NCBI GenBank assembly: GCA_020723225.1
Contig: DYJG01000032.1
Location: forward strand, 1-11,864
DNA length: 11,864 nucleotides
Direction: 5' to 3'
Source of the DNA: Desulfobacca acetoxidans
GTDB lineage: Bacteria; Desulfobacterota; Desulfobaccia; Desulfobaccales; 0-14-0-80-60-11
Part shown: piece by piece, positions 6,621-11,864 of the stretch
Numbering within the stretch: position 1 is the stretch's first letter
How the letters are laid out: every line of letters begins with the position of its first letter
Notes under the pieces: generated by a model
The model's input: the letters and a program-made list of their open reading frames with translations, nothing else
Database searches by the model: none
Told to the model about the DNA's origin: nothing
Program-made: the position numbers and the translations under genes

Positions 6621-7397
6621 TCAAGGCCTCTGTTGAGACTTTTCCCAAACATCCCGGCTCCCGAACAACTCCTCCAGTCTGGCCCGGGTGGCTGCGGCGT
6701 AGGCGTCAGTCAAATAATAATCCCACCCCCGGCTGCTAAACAGAGACCGCACCTGCCCCCGGTAATTCAAAGGGTCCATCATTACCCGGCAGGCATGGGG
6801 GGCCAGGAGTTCGTACAGCCGCTCCGGATTCATGGGCAGCATGGGCGCGATAAAGACCCAGGGCTTCAGGCCGGCCTGCCGCAACCTTTGCAGTGCGGCC
6901 ACCCGGGCGCCGATGGGAGGCGCCTGGGGCTCCAGCGCCTGCCTGACCCGGTCGTCGTCCGTGGGGATGGATAAGCCGACGCTGACGTCGGGCAGGCCGG
7001 TAAGCAAGTCCAGGTCCCGGCACACCAGGGGCGACCTGGTGAGAAGGTCCACGCCCCAGCCGTACTCCCCCAGAATTTTTATACAACTCCGGGTCAGGCG
7101 GTATTTCAGTTCCGCGGGCTGGTAGGGATCGCAGACGCTGGAGAGCAAGGCCCGGCCCCGCTGCTTTTTCCTGGAGAGTTCGACCCGCAACACCTCGGCG
7201 ATGTTAACCTTCGCCTCCACGAACTCCCCCCAGGGAGAGCGGGCATGATTGCGGGAGTACTTGCGCATGAACACCGCGTAGCAATAGCGGCAGCCGTGGC
7301 CGCACCCCAGGTAGGGGTTGACCACGTAAGCGACGCCGGGGATTTTGGATCTGACCAGCGCGCTGCGGGCGGTGATGGCGGTTATTATTCTTTTCAA
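6621..7397 (-). CDS. Radical SAM protein, spore-photoproduct-lyase-like (SplB/Rv2578c type)
   Basis: A 258-aa protein with the radical SAM cluster motif Cys32-x3-Cys36-x2-Cys39 within NPYLGCGHGCRYCYAVFM, which binds a [4Fe-4S] cluster and S-adenosylmethionine. Before it stands ARSALVRSKIPGVAYVVNPY and after it LLSSVCDPYQPAELKYRLTRSCIKIL, both characteristic of the SPL-like radical SAM group (COG1533) rather than of true spore photoproduct lyases. The group's members are mostly uncharacterised, so no substrate is assigned. The start is TTG at 7397: it gives the normal family N-terminus (KRIITAITARS), and no upstream in-frame ATG, GTG or TTG is visible in the short spacer. No Shine-Dalgarno precedes it. 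The gene starts 32 bp from hicA in the opposite direction and is followed 214 bp later by the GT2 gene on the same strand. Confidence 0.88.
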   Translation of the reverse strand: MKRIITAITARSALVRSKIPGVAYVVNPYLGCGHGCRYCYAVFMRKYSRNHARSPWGEFVEAKVNIAEVLRVELSRKKQRGRALLSSVCDPYQPAELKYRLTRSCIKILGEYGWGVDLLTRSPLVCRDLDLLTGLPDVSVGLSIPTDDDRVRQALEPQAPPIGARVAALQRLRQAGLKPWVFIAPMLPMNPERLYELLAPHACRVMMDPLNYRGQVRSLFSSRGWDYYLTDAYAAATRARLEELFGSRDVWEKSQQRP

Positions 7398-7414
7398 CTG
7401 GCAATCTGGCGTGG

Positions 7415-7420
7415 TATGAT
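7415..7420 (+). promoter_or_regulatory. Candidate -10 element for hicAB
   Basis: TATGAT lies 9 nt before the hicA ATG, with only a weak -35 (TTTCAA, 7392-7397) at 17-bp spacing. A transcript starting from it would begin almost at the ATG, so hicA mRNA may be close to leaderless. The entire divergent spacer to the radical SAM start is only 32 bp. Confidence 0.35.
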
Positions 7421-7429
7421 TAATTTTTA

Positions 7430-7681
7430 ATGAACCGCAGAAAGTTATTGAAAAAACTTGCTCATGGCGATCTCCGCAATGTCGCTTTTGCGGATATGGT
7501 CAGCCTGGTATCGGGGTTCGGCTTCAAACTTAGCCGCACTCAGGGTAGCCATCATATCTTTTCTCGTCCGGATATTCCGGAATTGATAAATCTCCAGGAG
7601 GTTGGCGGAGAAGCAAAACCTTACCAGATTCGTCAGTTTCTTCGCCTCATTGAAAAGTATAACATTACTTTAGAGGACTAA
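7430..7681 (+). CDS. hicA: HicA-family toxin (mRNA interferase)
   Basis: An 83-aa protein of the HicA/YcfA family, small double-stranded-RNA-binding-fold ribonucleases that cleave mRNA when freed from HicB. The family block is clear: LVSGFGFKLSRTQGSHHIFSRPDIPELINLQEVGGEAKPYQIRQFLRLIEKY, with the catalytic His41 in GSHHIF. It is somewhat longer than the ~60-aa minimal HicA because of an N-terminal extension (MNRRKLLKKLAHGDLRNVAFADM), which other long HicA proteins share. The base composition is visibly more AT-rich than that of the neighbouring genes, consistent with horizontal transfer. The start has no good Shine-Dalgarno and sits 9 nt from a TATGAT box. hicB follows after 2 nt, so the two form one transcript. 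Confidence 0.9.
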   Translation: MNRRKLLKKLAHGDLRNVAFADMVSLVSGFGFKLSRTQGSHHIFSRPDIPELINLQEVGGEAKPYQIRQFLRLIEKYNITLED

Positions 7682-7683
7682 AA

Positions 7684-7905
7684 ATGAGCGACTATCATAT
7701 TAACATCTTTTATAGCGAAGAAGACGGCGGTTATATTGCCGATATTCCCGACTTGGAATTTTGTTCTGCCTTTGGAGAATCCCCGGAAGGCGCCCTCCTG
7801 GAGGTGGAAAAAGCCAAAGAAGCTTGGCTGGAAGCCGCGCGTCGGGGAGGCAAACCTATCCCTCCACCCCGCTACCGTCCAGTGATCTACCAGGTTTCCC
7901 GGTAA
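7684..7905 (+). CDS. hicB: HicB-family antitoxin, short form without DNA-binding domain
   Basis: A 73-aa protein with the HicB partial RNase H-like fold signature: YHINIFYSEEDGGYIADIPDLEFCSAFGESPEGALLEVEKAKEAWLEAA. In TA pairs HicB binds HicA and blocks its active site. Longer HicB proteins continue into a helix-turn-helix or ribbon-helix-helix domain that represses the operon. Here the protein ends after GGKPIPPPRYRPVIYQVSR, with no room for one, so autoregulation by DNA binding is not expected from this chain alone. Gene order is toxin first. A GAGG ribosome binding site (7673-7676) lies inside the end of hicA, 7 nt before the ATG, so translation is probably coupled. Confidence 0.9.
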   Translation: MSDYHINIFYSEEDGGYIADIPDLEFCSAFGESPEGALLEVEKAKEAWLEAARRGGKPIPPPRYRPVIYQVSR

Positions 7906-8124
7906 GTGCATCTTAAGTTCCTGGAAATATTAGATTCATAACGAAGCTCCGCGCCGTTAGAATGATCAATAATACGGATGAACTGATTAGAATTATAATA
8001 CTTTTATTTACAATAATAAAGATAGACGGTCTCTCAATCCTGCTTGAAAGCGGTCCCCTATTTACTGCATAATTCAGCTATCATTTCGTTAGCCGACAAA
8101 TCATAGGAGCAGATTATTCGCCTT
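7906..8124. other. AT-rich non-coding stretch after hicB
   Basis: This is the first part of the 385-bp gap between hicB and the RsbW-GNAT gene. It is much more AT-rich than its surroundings and carries no gene I can support. TATAAT occurs at 7994-7999, but no -35 stands at the right distance. No terminator with a T-run is visible directly after hicB. It may be the edge of the segment that brought in hicAB. Confidence 0.5.
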
Positions 8125-8153
8125 CCGCTCTTTCAAGATAATGAAAGGAGCGG
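8125..8153. repeat. Imperfect hairpin, first of a cluster of three
   Basis: CCGCTCTTTCA (8125-8135) pairs with TGAAAGGAGCGG (8142-8153) with one bulged base and a 6-nt loop. It begins a run of three adjacent hairpins ahead of the RsbW-GNAT gene. No T-run follows, so it is not a typical terminator. Confidence 0.6.
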
Positions 8154-8156
8154 TAG

Positions 8157-8176
8157 GGCGGGCGTCCCCGCCCGCC
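8157..8176. repeat. GC-rich palindrome GGCGGGCG/CGCCCGCC
   Basis: Perfect 8-bp arms (8157-8164 and 8169-8176) around the loop TCCC. Palindromes of this composition are common interspersed REP-like elements in GC-rich environmental bacteria; that comparison is from memory. It stands 7 nt before a second such palindrome. Confidence 0.75.
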
Positions 8177-8183
8177 AACCTCT

Positions 8184-8207
8184 GGGGCGGCCAGAGACGG
8201 CCGCCCC
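8184..8207. repeat. GC-rich palindrome GGGGCGGCC/GGCCGCCCC
   Basis: Perfect 9-bp arms (8184-8192 and 8199-8207) around the loop AGAGAC. It is REP-like in form and could form a stable RNA hairpin at the 5' side of the RsbW-GNAT transcript if transcription begins upstream. A T6 run at 8220-8225 lies 12 nt after the stem, too far for a classical terminator but worth noting. Confidence 0.75.
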
Positions 8208-8230
8208 ACCGATTCGCGGTTTTTTAGGTT

Positions 8231-8269
8231 CTTGCGTCTTGCTTTGCGCCTTTGCGTCTTTGCATGAGA
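8231..8269. repeat. Degenerate copy of the CTCTGCG-type dispersed repeat
   Basis: TTTGCGCCTTTGCGTCTTTG (8243-8262) has the same 8- to 9-base period and order as the copy at 11823-11851, with CTCTGCG changed to CTTTGCG, and ends in TGCATGAGA where that copy has TGCGGTGAA. It ends about 10 nt before the ribosome binding site AGGTG (8279-8283) of the RsbW-GNAT gene, so it sits in that gene's leader or promoter region. Confidence 0.7.
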
Positions 8270-8290
8270 CTTCTTTTCAGGTGACATCAT

Positions 8291-9814
8291 ATGCCCGCAT
8301 CGCTCCAAACCGAACTCAGTCTGCCCGCGGATCTGCGGATGCTGCCGCTCATCCGGGATCATGTGCGCGGCCTGGCCAAGTTGGCCGGGCTCCCGGAAGA
8401 GCAAGGCGAATCCCTGGCCCTGGCGGTGGGGGAGGCCTGCGAAAACGCCATCGAACACGCGTTTGAAGATGAGGCCCCCGGCATGCTGAAGCTGGCGGGT
8501 GAGTTGACGCCCGCGGCCTTGACCCTGGCCATTCATGACCGGGGCCTGCCCTTCTACCAGACCCGGGAGCAGGAGACCGGGGAGACCGTCCCGGAGCCCT
8601 CGGATTCCGTGCGCCTCCCCTGCCGGGGATTAGCCTCCATCCAACACTGCGTCGACGAAGTGCGCTGGGTTTACCATGGGGTGGAGGGCAACGAACTGCG
8701 CCTCACCAAAGACTTGGCCGGAGTCTGCCGTCTGCCCTCGCCGGAACCGGAGATCTCAAGTCCCCGCGCAGAGAGGGTGCAGTCCGCCGCTCCCCAGGCA
8801 TACGCCATCAGGCTGCTGCGCCCGGGAGACGGCATCCACGTGGCCCAGTTAATGTACCGGGTCTACGGCTACAGTTACAGCAACGAGGACTTCTATTATC
8901 CGGACCGCCTCGACCACGACCTGGCCACCGGCCGGCACGTAGGCGTGGTGGCCGAGGCCGGGGACGGTGAAATTGCGGGGCACGCGGGGGTGGAGCGGCC
9001 GGACCTGGGTCCCCTGGCGGAGCTGGGCCAACTGGCGGTGGCCCCGGCCCACCGGGGCCGGGGGTTGCGCCAGCTCATGGGTGACCGTCTTCAGGAAGAA
9101 ATCATGCGTTTGGGGCTGGTGGGCCTGTTCGGCGAGGCGGTCACCATCCACACCATCAGCCAGGAGGGCAGCGACAGCCGGGGCCTCCGCCCCACCGCCA
9201 TCAAGCTCCTGGACTGGCAGGCGCATTTTAAAACCATTCAGTGCGGGCGTCCGCCCTCCAGCCAGTGGGAAAGGGAGGCGGAGCCGGGGCTCCAGCGGGA
9301 AACCATGGTCTTTTACTTCAAGTACCTGGCGCCGCCGGACCGGAACGCCGTCTGCGCCCCTTCCCGGCACCGGGAGATGCTGGCGAAAATCTATGGAACC
9401 CTGGGAGTGGACCTGCACTTTCTGGAGTCCAGCGGCCCCACGGGTGCGGGGGAATTGCAGGTCCATTACGATCAGGCCACCGGCGTCGGCGTCATCCAGG
9501 TGAACCGCATCGGCATCGGCACCCTGCCGGAGATCTACCAGGCCCGCCGGGACCTCTGCGATATGGTGGGGGCCAAGGTGGTGGGCCTCCTGCTGCCCCT
9601 GGCCCAAGGGGGCACGCCCTATCTGTGCGAGGCCGCGGAAGCCGACGGCTTCTTTTTCTCCGGCGTCCTGCCGCACTTCGCGGCGGCGGGAGACTTCCTG
9701 CGCCTCCAGTACCTCAACGCCGGACTGGACCCGGAGCGAATCCACCTCTCTTCGACCTTTGCCAAGGAACTTTTAACCTATATTCTTCAGGAAAAGGAGC
9801 GGGTGGGACGATAA
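8291..9814 (+). CDS. RsbW-like ATPase fused to GNAT acetyltransferase domains
   Basis: A 507-aa soluble fusion. Residues ~1-142 form a GHKL ATPase of the RsbW/SpoIIAB anti-sigma type: N-box EACENAIEHAF (Asn52), G1 motif HDRGLPF (Asp83, Gly85), a CRGLASIQHCVDEVRW lid region and a final NELRLTK. A proline-rich linker (~143-170) leads to a GNAT domain (~171-330), with LAVAPAHRGRGLRQLMGDRL at 248-267 as the acetyl-CoA pyrophosphate loop (HRGRGL, 254-259). Residues ~345-507 look like a second, degenerate GNAT half ending in GFFFSGVLPHF...LRLQYLN (from 453) but lack the RxxGxG loop. RsbW kinases phosphorylate STAS anti-anti-sigma factors in partner switching; GNATs acetylate amines. The joint role is unknown, and no RsbV, RsbU or sigma gene is nearby. 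AGGTG at 8279-8283 supports ATG 8291. Confidence 0.85.
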   Translation: MPASLQTELSLPADLRMLPLIRDHVRGLAKLAGLPEEQGESLALAVGEACENAIEHAFEDEAPGMLKLAGELTPAALTLAIHDRGLPFYQTREQETGETVPEPSDSVRLPCRGLASIQHCVDEVRWVYHGVEGNELRLTKDLAGVCRLPSPEPEISSPRAERVQSAAPQAYAIRLLRPGDGIHVAQLMYRVYGYSYSNEDFYYPDRLDHDLATGRHVGVVAEAGDGEIAGHAGVERPDLGPLAELGQLAVAPAHRGRGLRQLMGDRLQEEIMRLGLVGLFGEAVTIHTISQEGSDSRGLRPTAIKLLDWQAHFKTIQCGRPPSSQWEREAEPGLQRETMVFYFKYLAPPDRNAVCAPSRHREMLAKIYGTLGVDLHFLESSGPTGAGELQVHYDQATGVGVIQVNRIGIGTLPEIYQARRDLCDMVGAKVVGLLLPLAQGGTPYLCEAAEADGFFFSGVLPHFAAAGDFLRLQYLNAGLDPERIHLSSTFAKELLTYILQEKERVGR

Positions 9815-9899
9815 TCCGGGAAATCACCGCCACGTTTCGAATGCGCAAGGGTCAGGTGGCCTTTTCATCCCAGAATTTGGGCGTTTCGCACCGGATAAG

Positions 9900-9927
9900 T
9901 TGACTCGATTTCAAGCCTGATTAAATT
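9900..9927 (+). promoter_or_regulatory. Probable promoter of the lipoprotein gene
   Basis: TTGACT (9900-9905, five of six -35 matches) is followed after 16 bp by TAAATT (9922-9927, four of six -10 matches). It lies in the 200-bp gap after the RsbW-GNAT gene and gives a leader of about 80 nt to the ATG at 10015. Confidence 0.45.
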
Positions 9928-10014
9928 AGGGGTATCCGAATGTGCCCATAAGTATGGGTGAGAAAAATGTCTTGTGAAGGCGATTCAATAGTTTTCCAAG
10001 GAGGCAAGCAAACT

Positions 10015-10431
10015 ATGGGAAGCAAAGCGGGGTGGCTGTTTTTGATGTTAATGGCCTTAATAATCGCCATCTTGTCGGCGGGTTGCGCCACAGGGCCTGC
10101 AGGCGGTCCGTCGGCAAGCAAATCCCAGGCTGACCTGCTAAAGGATGCAGGGTTTAAAATGCACACGCCCAGCTCACCTGACAAAGTGGCCTATGTCAAA
10201 ACCTTGCCGGCCAAAAAGGTGGTGATGAACCAGCATCAGGACAAGGTCTTTTATTTGGTGTGCACCGACCCCGATTCCCAGCAATGCTTCCTGGGAGACA
10301 AGGCGGCTTATCAGCGCTATCAGCAGTTGGCTATCCAACAAAGCCTTGCCGAAGATCAACACAAGGTTTCGGAGGAACGTTGGGACCCCGAGGCCCTGCA
10401 AATGTGGACCGATGCCCATGGCGGCGGTTGA
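10015..10431 (+). CDS. Small conserved lipoprotein of unknown function
   Basis: A 138-aa protein with a lipoprotein signal: Lys4, a hydrophobic stretch WLFLMLMALIIAIL and the lipobox LSAG-Cys24, so the mature chain (~115 aa) should be lipid-anchored in the envelope. ATG 10015 is chosen because AAGGAGG stands at 9998-10004 and the signal peptide begins there; an in-frame GTG at 9958 would add 19 residues in front of the signal. The mature part has LPAKKVVMNQHQDKVFYLVCTDPDSQQCFLGDKAAYQRYQQL. I recall a proteobacterial family with a similar LP-x2-K...YYVYADP...C-x-C...GD-x-AYQ-x-Y pattern and no known function. Cys83 and Cys91 could form a disulfide. The C-terminus is helical and charged. The gene probably has its own promoter and is convergent with the amidohydrolase gene. 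Confidence 0.85.
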   Translation: MGSKAGWLFLMLMALIIAILSAGCATGPAGGPSASKSQADLLKDAGFKMHTPSSPDKVAYVKTLPAKKVVMNQHQDKVFYLVCTDPDSQQCFLGDKAAYQRYQQLAIQQSLAEDQHKVSEERWDPEALQMWTDAHGGG

Positions 10432-10439
10432 GGCTCTTA

Positions 10440-10456
10440 TCTCCTGGTGCAGGAGA
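10440..10456. terminator. Short hairpin between convergent genes, weak terminator candidate
   Basis: TCTCCTG (10440-10446) pairs perfectly with CAGGAGA (10450-10456) around a 3-nt loop, 9 nt after the lipoprotein stop codon and before the stop of the convergent amidohydrolase. There is no T-run on either side, so its action as a terminator is doubtful. Confidence 0.3.
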
Positions 10457-10505
10457 GCATGGGCTTCATTTGCGCCGGATGCTTTGGAAAAGGGCGGATA
10501 TCTGC

Positions 10506-11744
10506 TTAAGAGAGCCGGTTTTTGAAAAATTTCCCTTCCTTCATAATGACGCTGATATGAGTCTCCGGGTCTTGCAGCAGGCCCAGGTCGTTGAGAGGGT
10601 TGCCGTCGACCACCAGTAAATCGGCGTAGGCTCCGGGGGCAACAACGCCGATCTGTCCCGCCCGGTTAAATAACTGCGCGCAGCGGATGGTGGCCGACTG
10701 AATGATCTCCGCGGGTTGCTGCACCTCCCGGCGCAGGCCGAATTCCAGGGATTGGTGGCGGTGCATGGGGCCGATGAGGTCGGTGCCGAACGCGATCTGC
10801 GCCCCTTGCCGGTGGGCCGCATCCAGGGCGGCCAGGGCCTGTTCGTGCAGCCCTTTAACCTTAACCAGTTGCTCCGGTGGAAATCCGGATTCCAGGCCCT
10901 CTTTCACCAACATCCCATAGGTCACCAGGGTGGGCACGAAAAAGGCCTGTTTTGCCACCAGCAGCTCCAGGGCTTCCCGGTCGATGAGATTGCCGTGTTC
11001 GATGGACCGGACCCCGGCCGCCAGGGCCCGCTTGATGGCCCGGGAGGTGTAGGCGTGGGCCATGACATAGGTTTCCGCGGCCTCGGCCTCTTCCACAACG
11101 GCCTTGATCTCTTCCAGGGAAAACTGGGTAAAGCCGATGGGATCATTGGGGGAAGCCACGCCCCCGGAGGCCATGATTTTTATCTGGGCCGCGCCTTTGC
11201 GGATTTCCTCCCGGGCGGCCCGGCGCACTTCGGTGACGCCGTCGCAGATGCGGCCCAGGGCGCCAACGGCGGGGAAGCAATGCGGGTGTTGATCTTCCCC
11301 CCGGCCCCGGGTATCGCCGTGCCCGCCCGTTTGCGACAGGGCCTGGCCGCTGTAGAGAAGGCGCGGACCGGGAAGCAGACCCTCCTCCACGGCCTGGGCC
11401 AGGCCCCAATCCGCGCCGCCCGCGTCCCGCACCGTGGTAAAACCCCGGCTCAACATCTCCCGCAAGATTTGAGCGGCCCGGGCCGTAATATAGGCGGGGG
11501 ACATGCGCTCGATTTTGGCAAAATCCGCCTCCACCGCAGTGACGTGAACATGGGCGTCACAGAGTCCCGGCATCAGGGTGCGGCCGGCCAGATCGATGGT
11601 GATGGCCGTGCCCGCTTTGAGGGGCCGGTCGCTCACTTCCTTGATGTGCGAGCCTTCCACCAGCACGTGGTGATCCGGAAGCAGTTGTCCGTTAGTCGTA
11701 TCGAGGAGGCTACAATTGGTAAAGACGATGGCTTGCATCCGCAT
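10506..11744 (-). CDS. Metal-dependent amidohydrolase (imidazolonepropionase/Xaa-Pro dipeptidase-like, COG1228)
   Basis: A 412-aa amidohydrolase-superfamily TIM-barrel enzyme. It has the N-terminal beta-sandwich strand pattern (IVFTNCSLLDTTNGQLLPDHHVLVEG), then the metal motif PGLCDAHVHV (His65, His67), Lys189 in IKIMASGG as the likely carboxylated bridging lysine, His230 (MAHAYTS), His250 (SIEHG) and the catalytic Asp322 (FGTD). It ends with the usual PGAYADLLVVDGNPLNDL. The pattern is that of the COG1228 group, whose tested members hydrolyse N-acyl or X-Pro/Arg/Lys dipeptide substrates; the precise substrate is not predictable. No signal peptide is visible. Start: ATG 11744 or, more likely by ribosome binding site, ATG 11738, since AGGG at 11747-11750 stands 8 nt before the latter. 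It is convergent with the lipoprotein gene. Confidence 0.9.
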   Translation of the reverse strand: MRMQAIVFTNCSLLDTTNGQLLPDHHVLVEGSHIKEVSDRPLKAGTAITIDLAGRTLMPGLCDAHVHVTAVEADFAKIERMSPAYITARAAQILREMLSRGFTTVRDAGGADWGLAQAVEEGLLPGPRLLYSGQALSQTGGHGDTRGRGEDQHPHCFPAVGALGRICDGVTEVRRAAREEIRKGAAQIKIMASGGVASPNDPIGFTQFSLEEIKAVVEEAEAAETYVMAHAYTSRAIKRALAAGVRSIEHGNLIDREALELLVAKQAFFVPTLVTYGMLVKEGLESGFPPEQLVKVKGLHEQALAALDAAHRQGAQIAFGTDLIGPMHRHQSLEFGLRREVQQPAEIIQSATIRCAQLFNRAGQIGVVAPGAYADLLVVDGNPLNDLGLLQDPETHISVIMKEGKFFKNRLS

Positions 11745-11822
11745 GTCCCTGTCTTTATCGGGTTAAAGCCGATGATCCGGCTTCAGGGCTATCAACCGGC
11801 TGAGCTTTTTGCACAAATCTTT

Positions 11823-11851
11823 TCTCTGCGCCTCTGCGTCTCTGCGGTGAA
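11823..11851. repeat. CTCTGCG-type dispersed repeat, single arm
   Basis: A copy of the dispersed motif CTCTGCGCCTCTGCGTCTC followed by TGCGGTGAA, matching both arms of the inverted repeat at 6527-6590. Only one arm is visible; the window ends 13 nt later, so a partner arm may lie beyond. It lies upstream of the amidohydrolase start. Confidence 0.8.
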
Positions 11852-11864
11852 CAACAAGTAGAAT

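Noticed and set aside
7994..7999. TATAAT after hicB as a promoter
   Set aside because: No -35-like hexamer stands 16-18 bp upstream, and the region is AT-rich enough for a chance match.
8121..8290. Riboswitch in front of the RsbW-GNAT gene
   Set aside because: The hairpins match no riboswitch class I can recognise and look like independent REP-like palindromes.
8849..9745. Minus-strand open frame (298 codons) opposite the RsbW-GNAT gene
   Set aside because: Shadow of the GC-rich coding strand; composition is dominated by Arg, Gln, His and Val without domain signatures, while the plus strand has clear ATPase and GNAT motifs.
9958..10014. In-frame GTG at 9958 as the start of the lipoprotein gene
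   Set aside because: It would place 19 extra residues before the signal peptide and has no ribosome binding site, whereas ATG 10015 has AAGGAGG and begins the signal peptide properly.
10716..11861. Long plus-strand open frame (381 codons) opposite the amidohydrolase gene
   Set aside because: It is the antisense shadow of a well-conserved amidohydrolase; the translation is Gly/Gln/His-rich with no family motif.

Overview
The window is a GC-rich bacterial chromosome segment with 13 protein-coding genes on both strands and no rRNA, tRNA or CRISPR that I can see. A lipoprotein with a lipobox, an L,D-carboxypeptidase of the S66 family, DciA and several membrane glycosyltransferases point to a Gram-negative bacterium. 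The flavour of the proteins (cysteine-rich zinc-ribbon protein, RsbW-GNAT fusion, SPL-like radical SAM protein) and the dispersed CTCTGCG-type repeats suggest a member of Desulfobacterota (deltaproteobacterial lineage). That placement is inference from memory of similar genomes, not a computed result.

Layout. 1-1056 (+) is the 3' part of a PLP-dependent aminotransferase cut by the window edge. It is followed by a heptamer tandem repeat, a DciA-type DUF721 protein (1306-1632, +) and a stand-alone receiver-domain response regulator (1686-2063, +). The regulator converges on, and overlaps by 77 nt, a polytopic GT39-like glycosyltransferase (1987-3600, -). A 70-bp divergent spacer holding a near-perfect palindrome separates that gene from an LdcA-type L,D-carboxypeptidase (3671-4588, +). 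Next come a 78-aa triple CxxCG protein with its own promoter, a strong ribosome binding site and a bidirectional terminator, then a processive-type GT2 glycosyltransferase (5013-6407, -) and an SPL-like radical SAM protein (6621-7397, -). A more AT-rich hicA-hicB toxin-antitoxin pair (7430-7905, +) starts 32 bp from the radical SAM gene in the opposite direction.

The 385-bp gap after hicB is AT-rich in its first half and a mosaic of GC-rich hairpins plus a degenerate dispersed repeat in its second half. It leads directly into a 507-aa fusion of an RsbW-like ATPase with GNAT acetyltransferase domains (8291-9814, +). A small lipoprotein (10015-10431, +) and a metal-dependent amidohydrolase of the imidazolonepropionase/prolidase-like group (10506-11744, -) close the window, which ends in another copy of the dispersed repeat.

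The genes do not form one pathway. Two glycosyltransferases and LdcA share a cell-envelope theme (surface polysaccharide and peptidoglycan recycling). DciA belongs to replication, while the response regulator and the RsbW-GNAT protein belong to signalling. The most unusual items are the ATPase-acetyltransferase fusion, the three-repeat zinc-ribbon protein, the palindrome in the divergent promoter region and the repeat mosaic.
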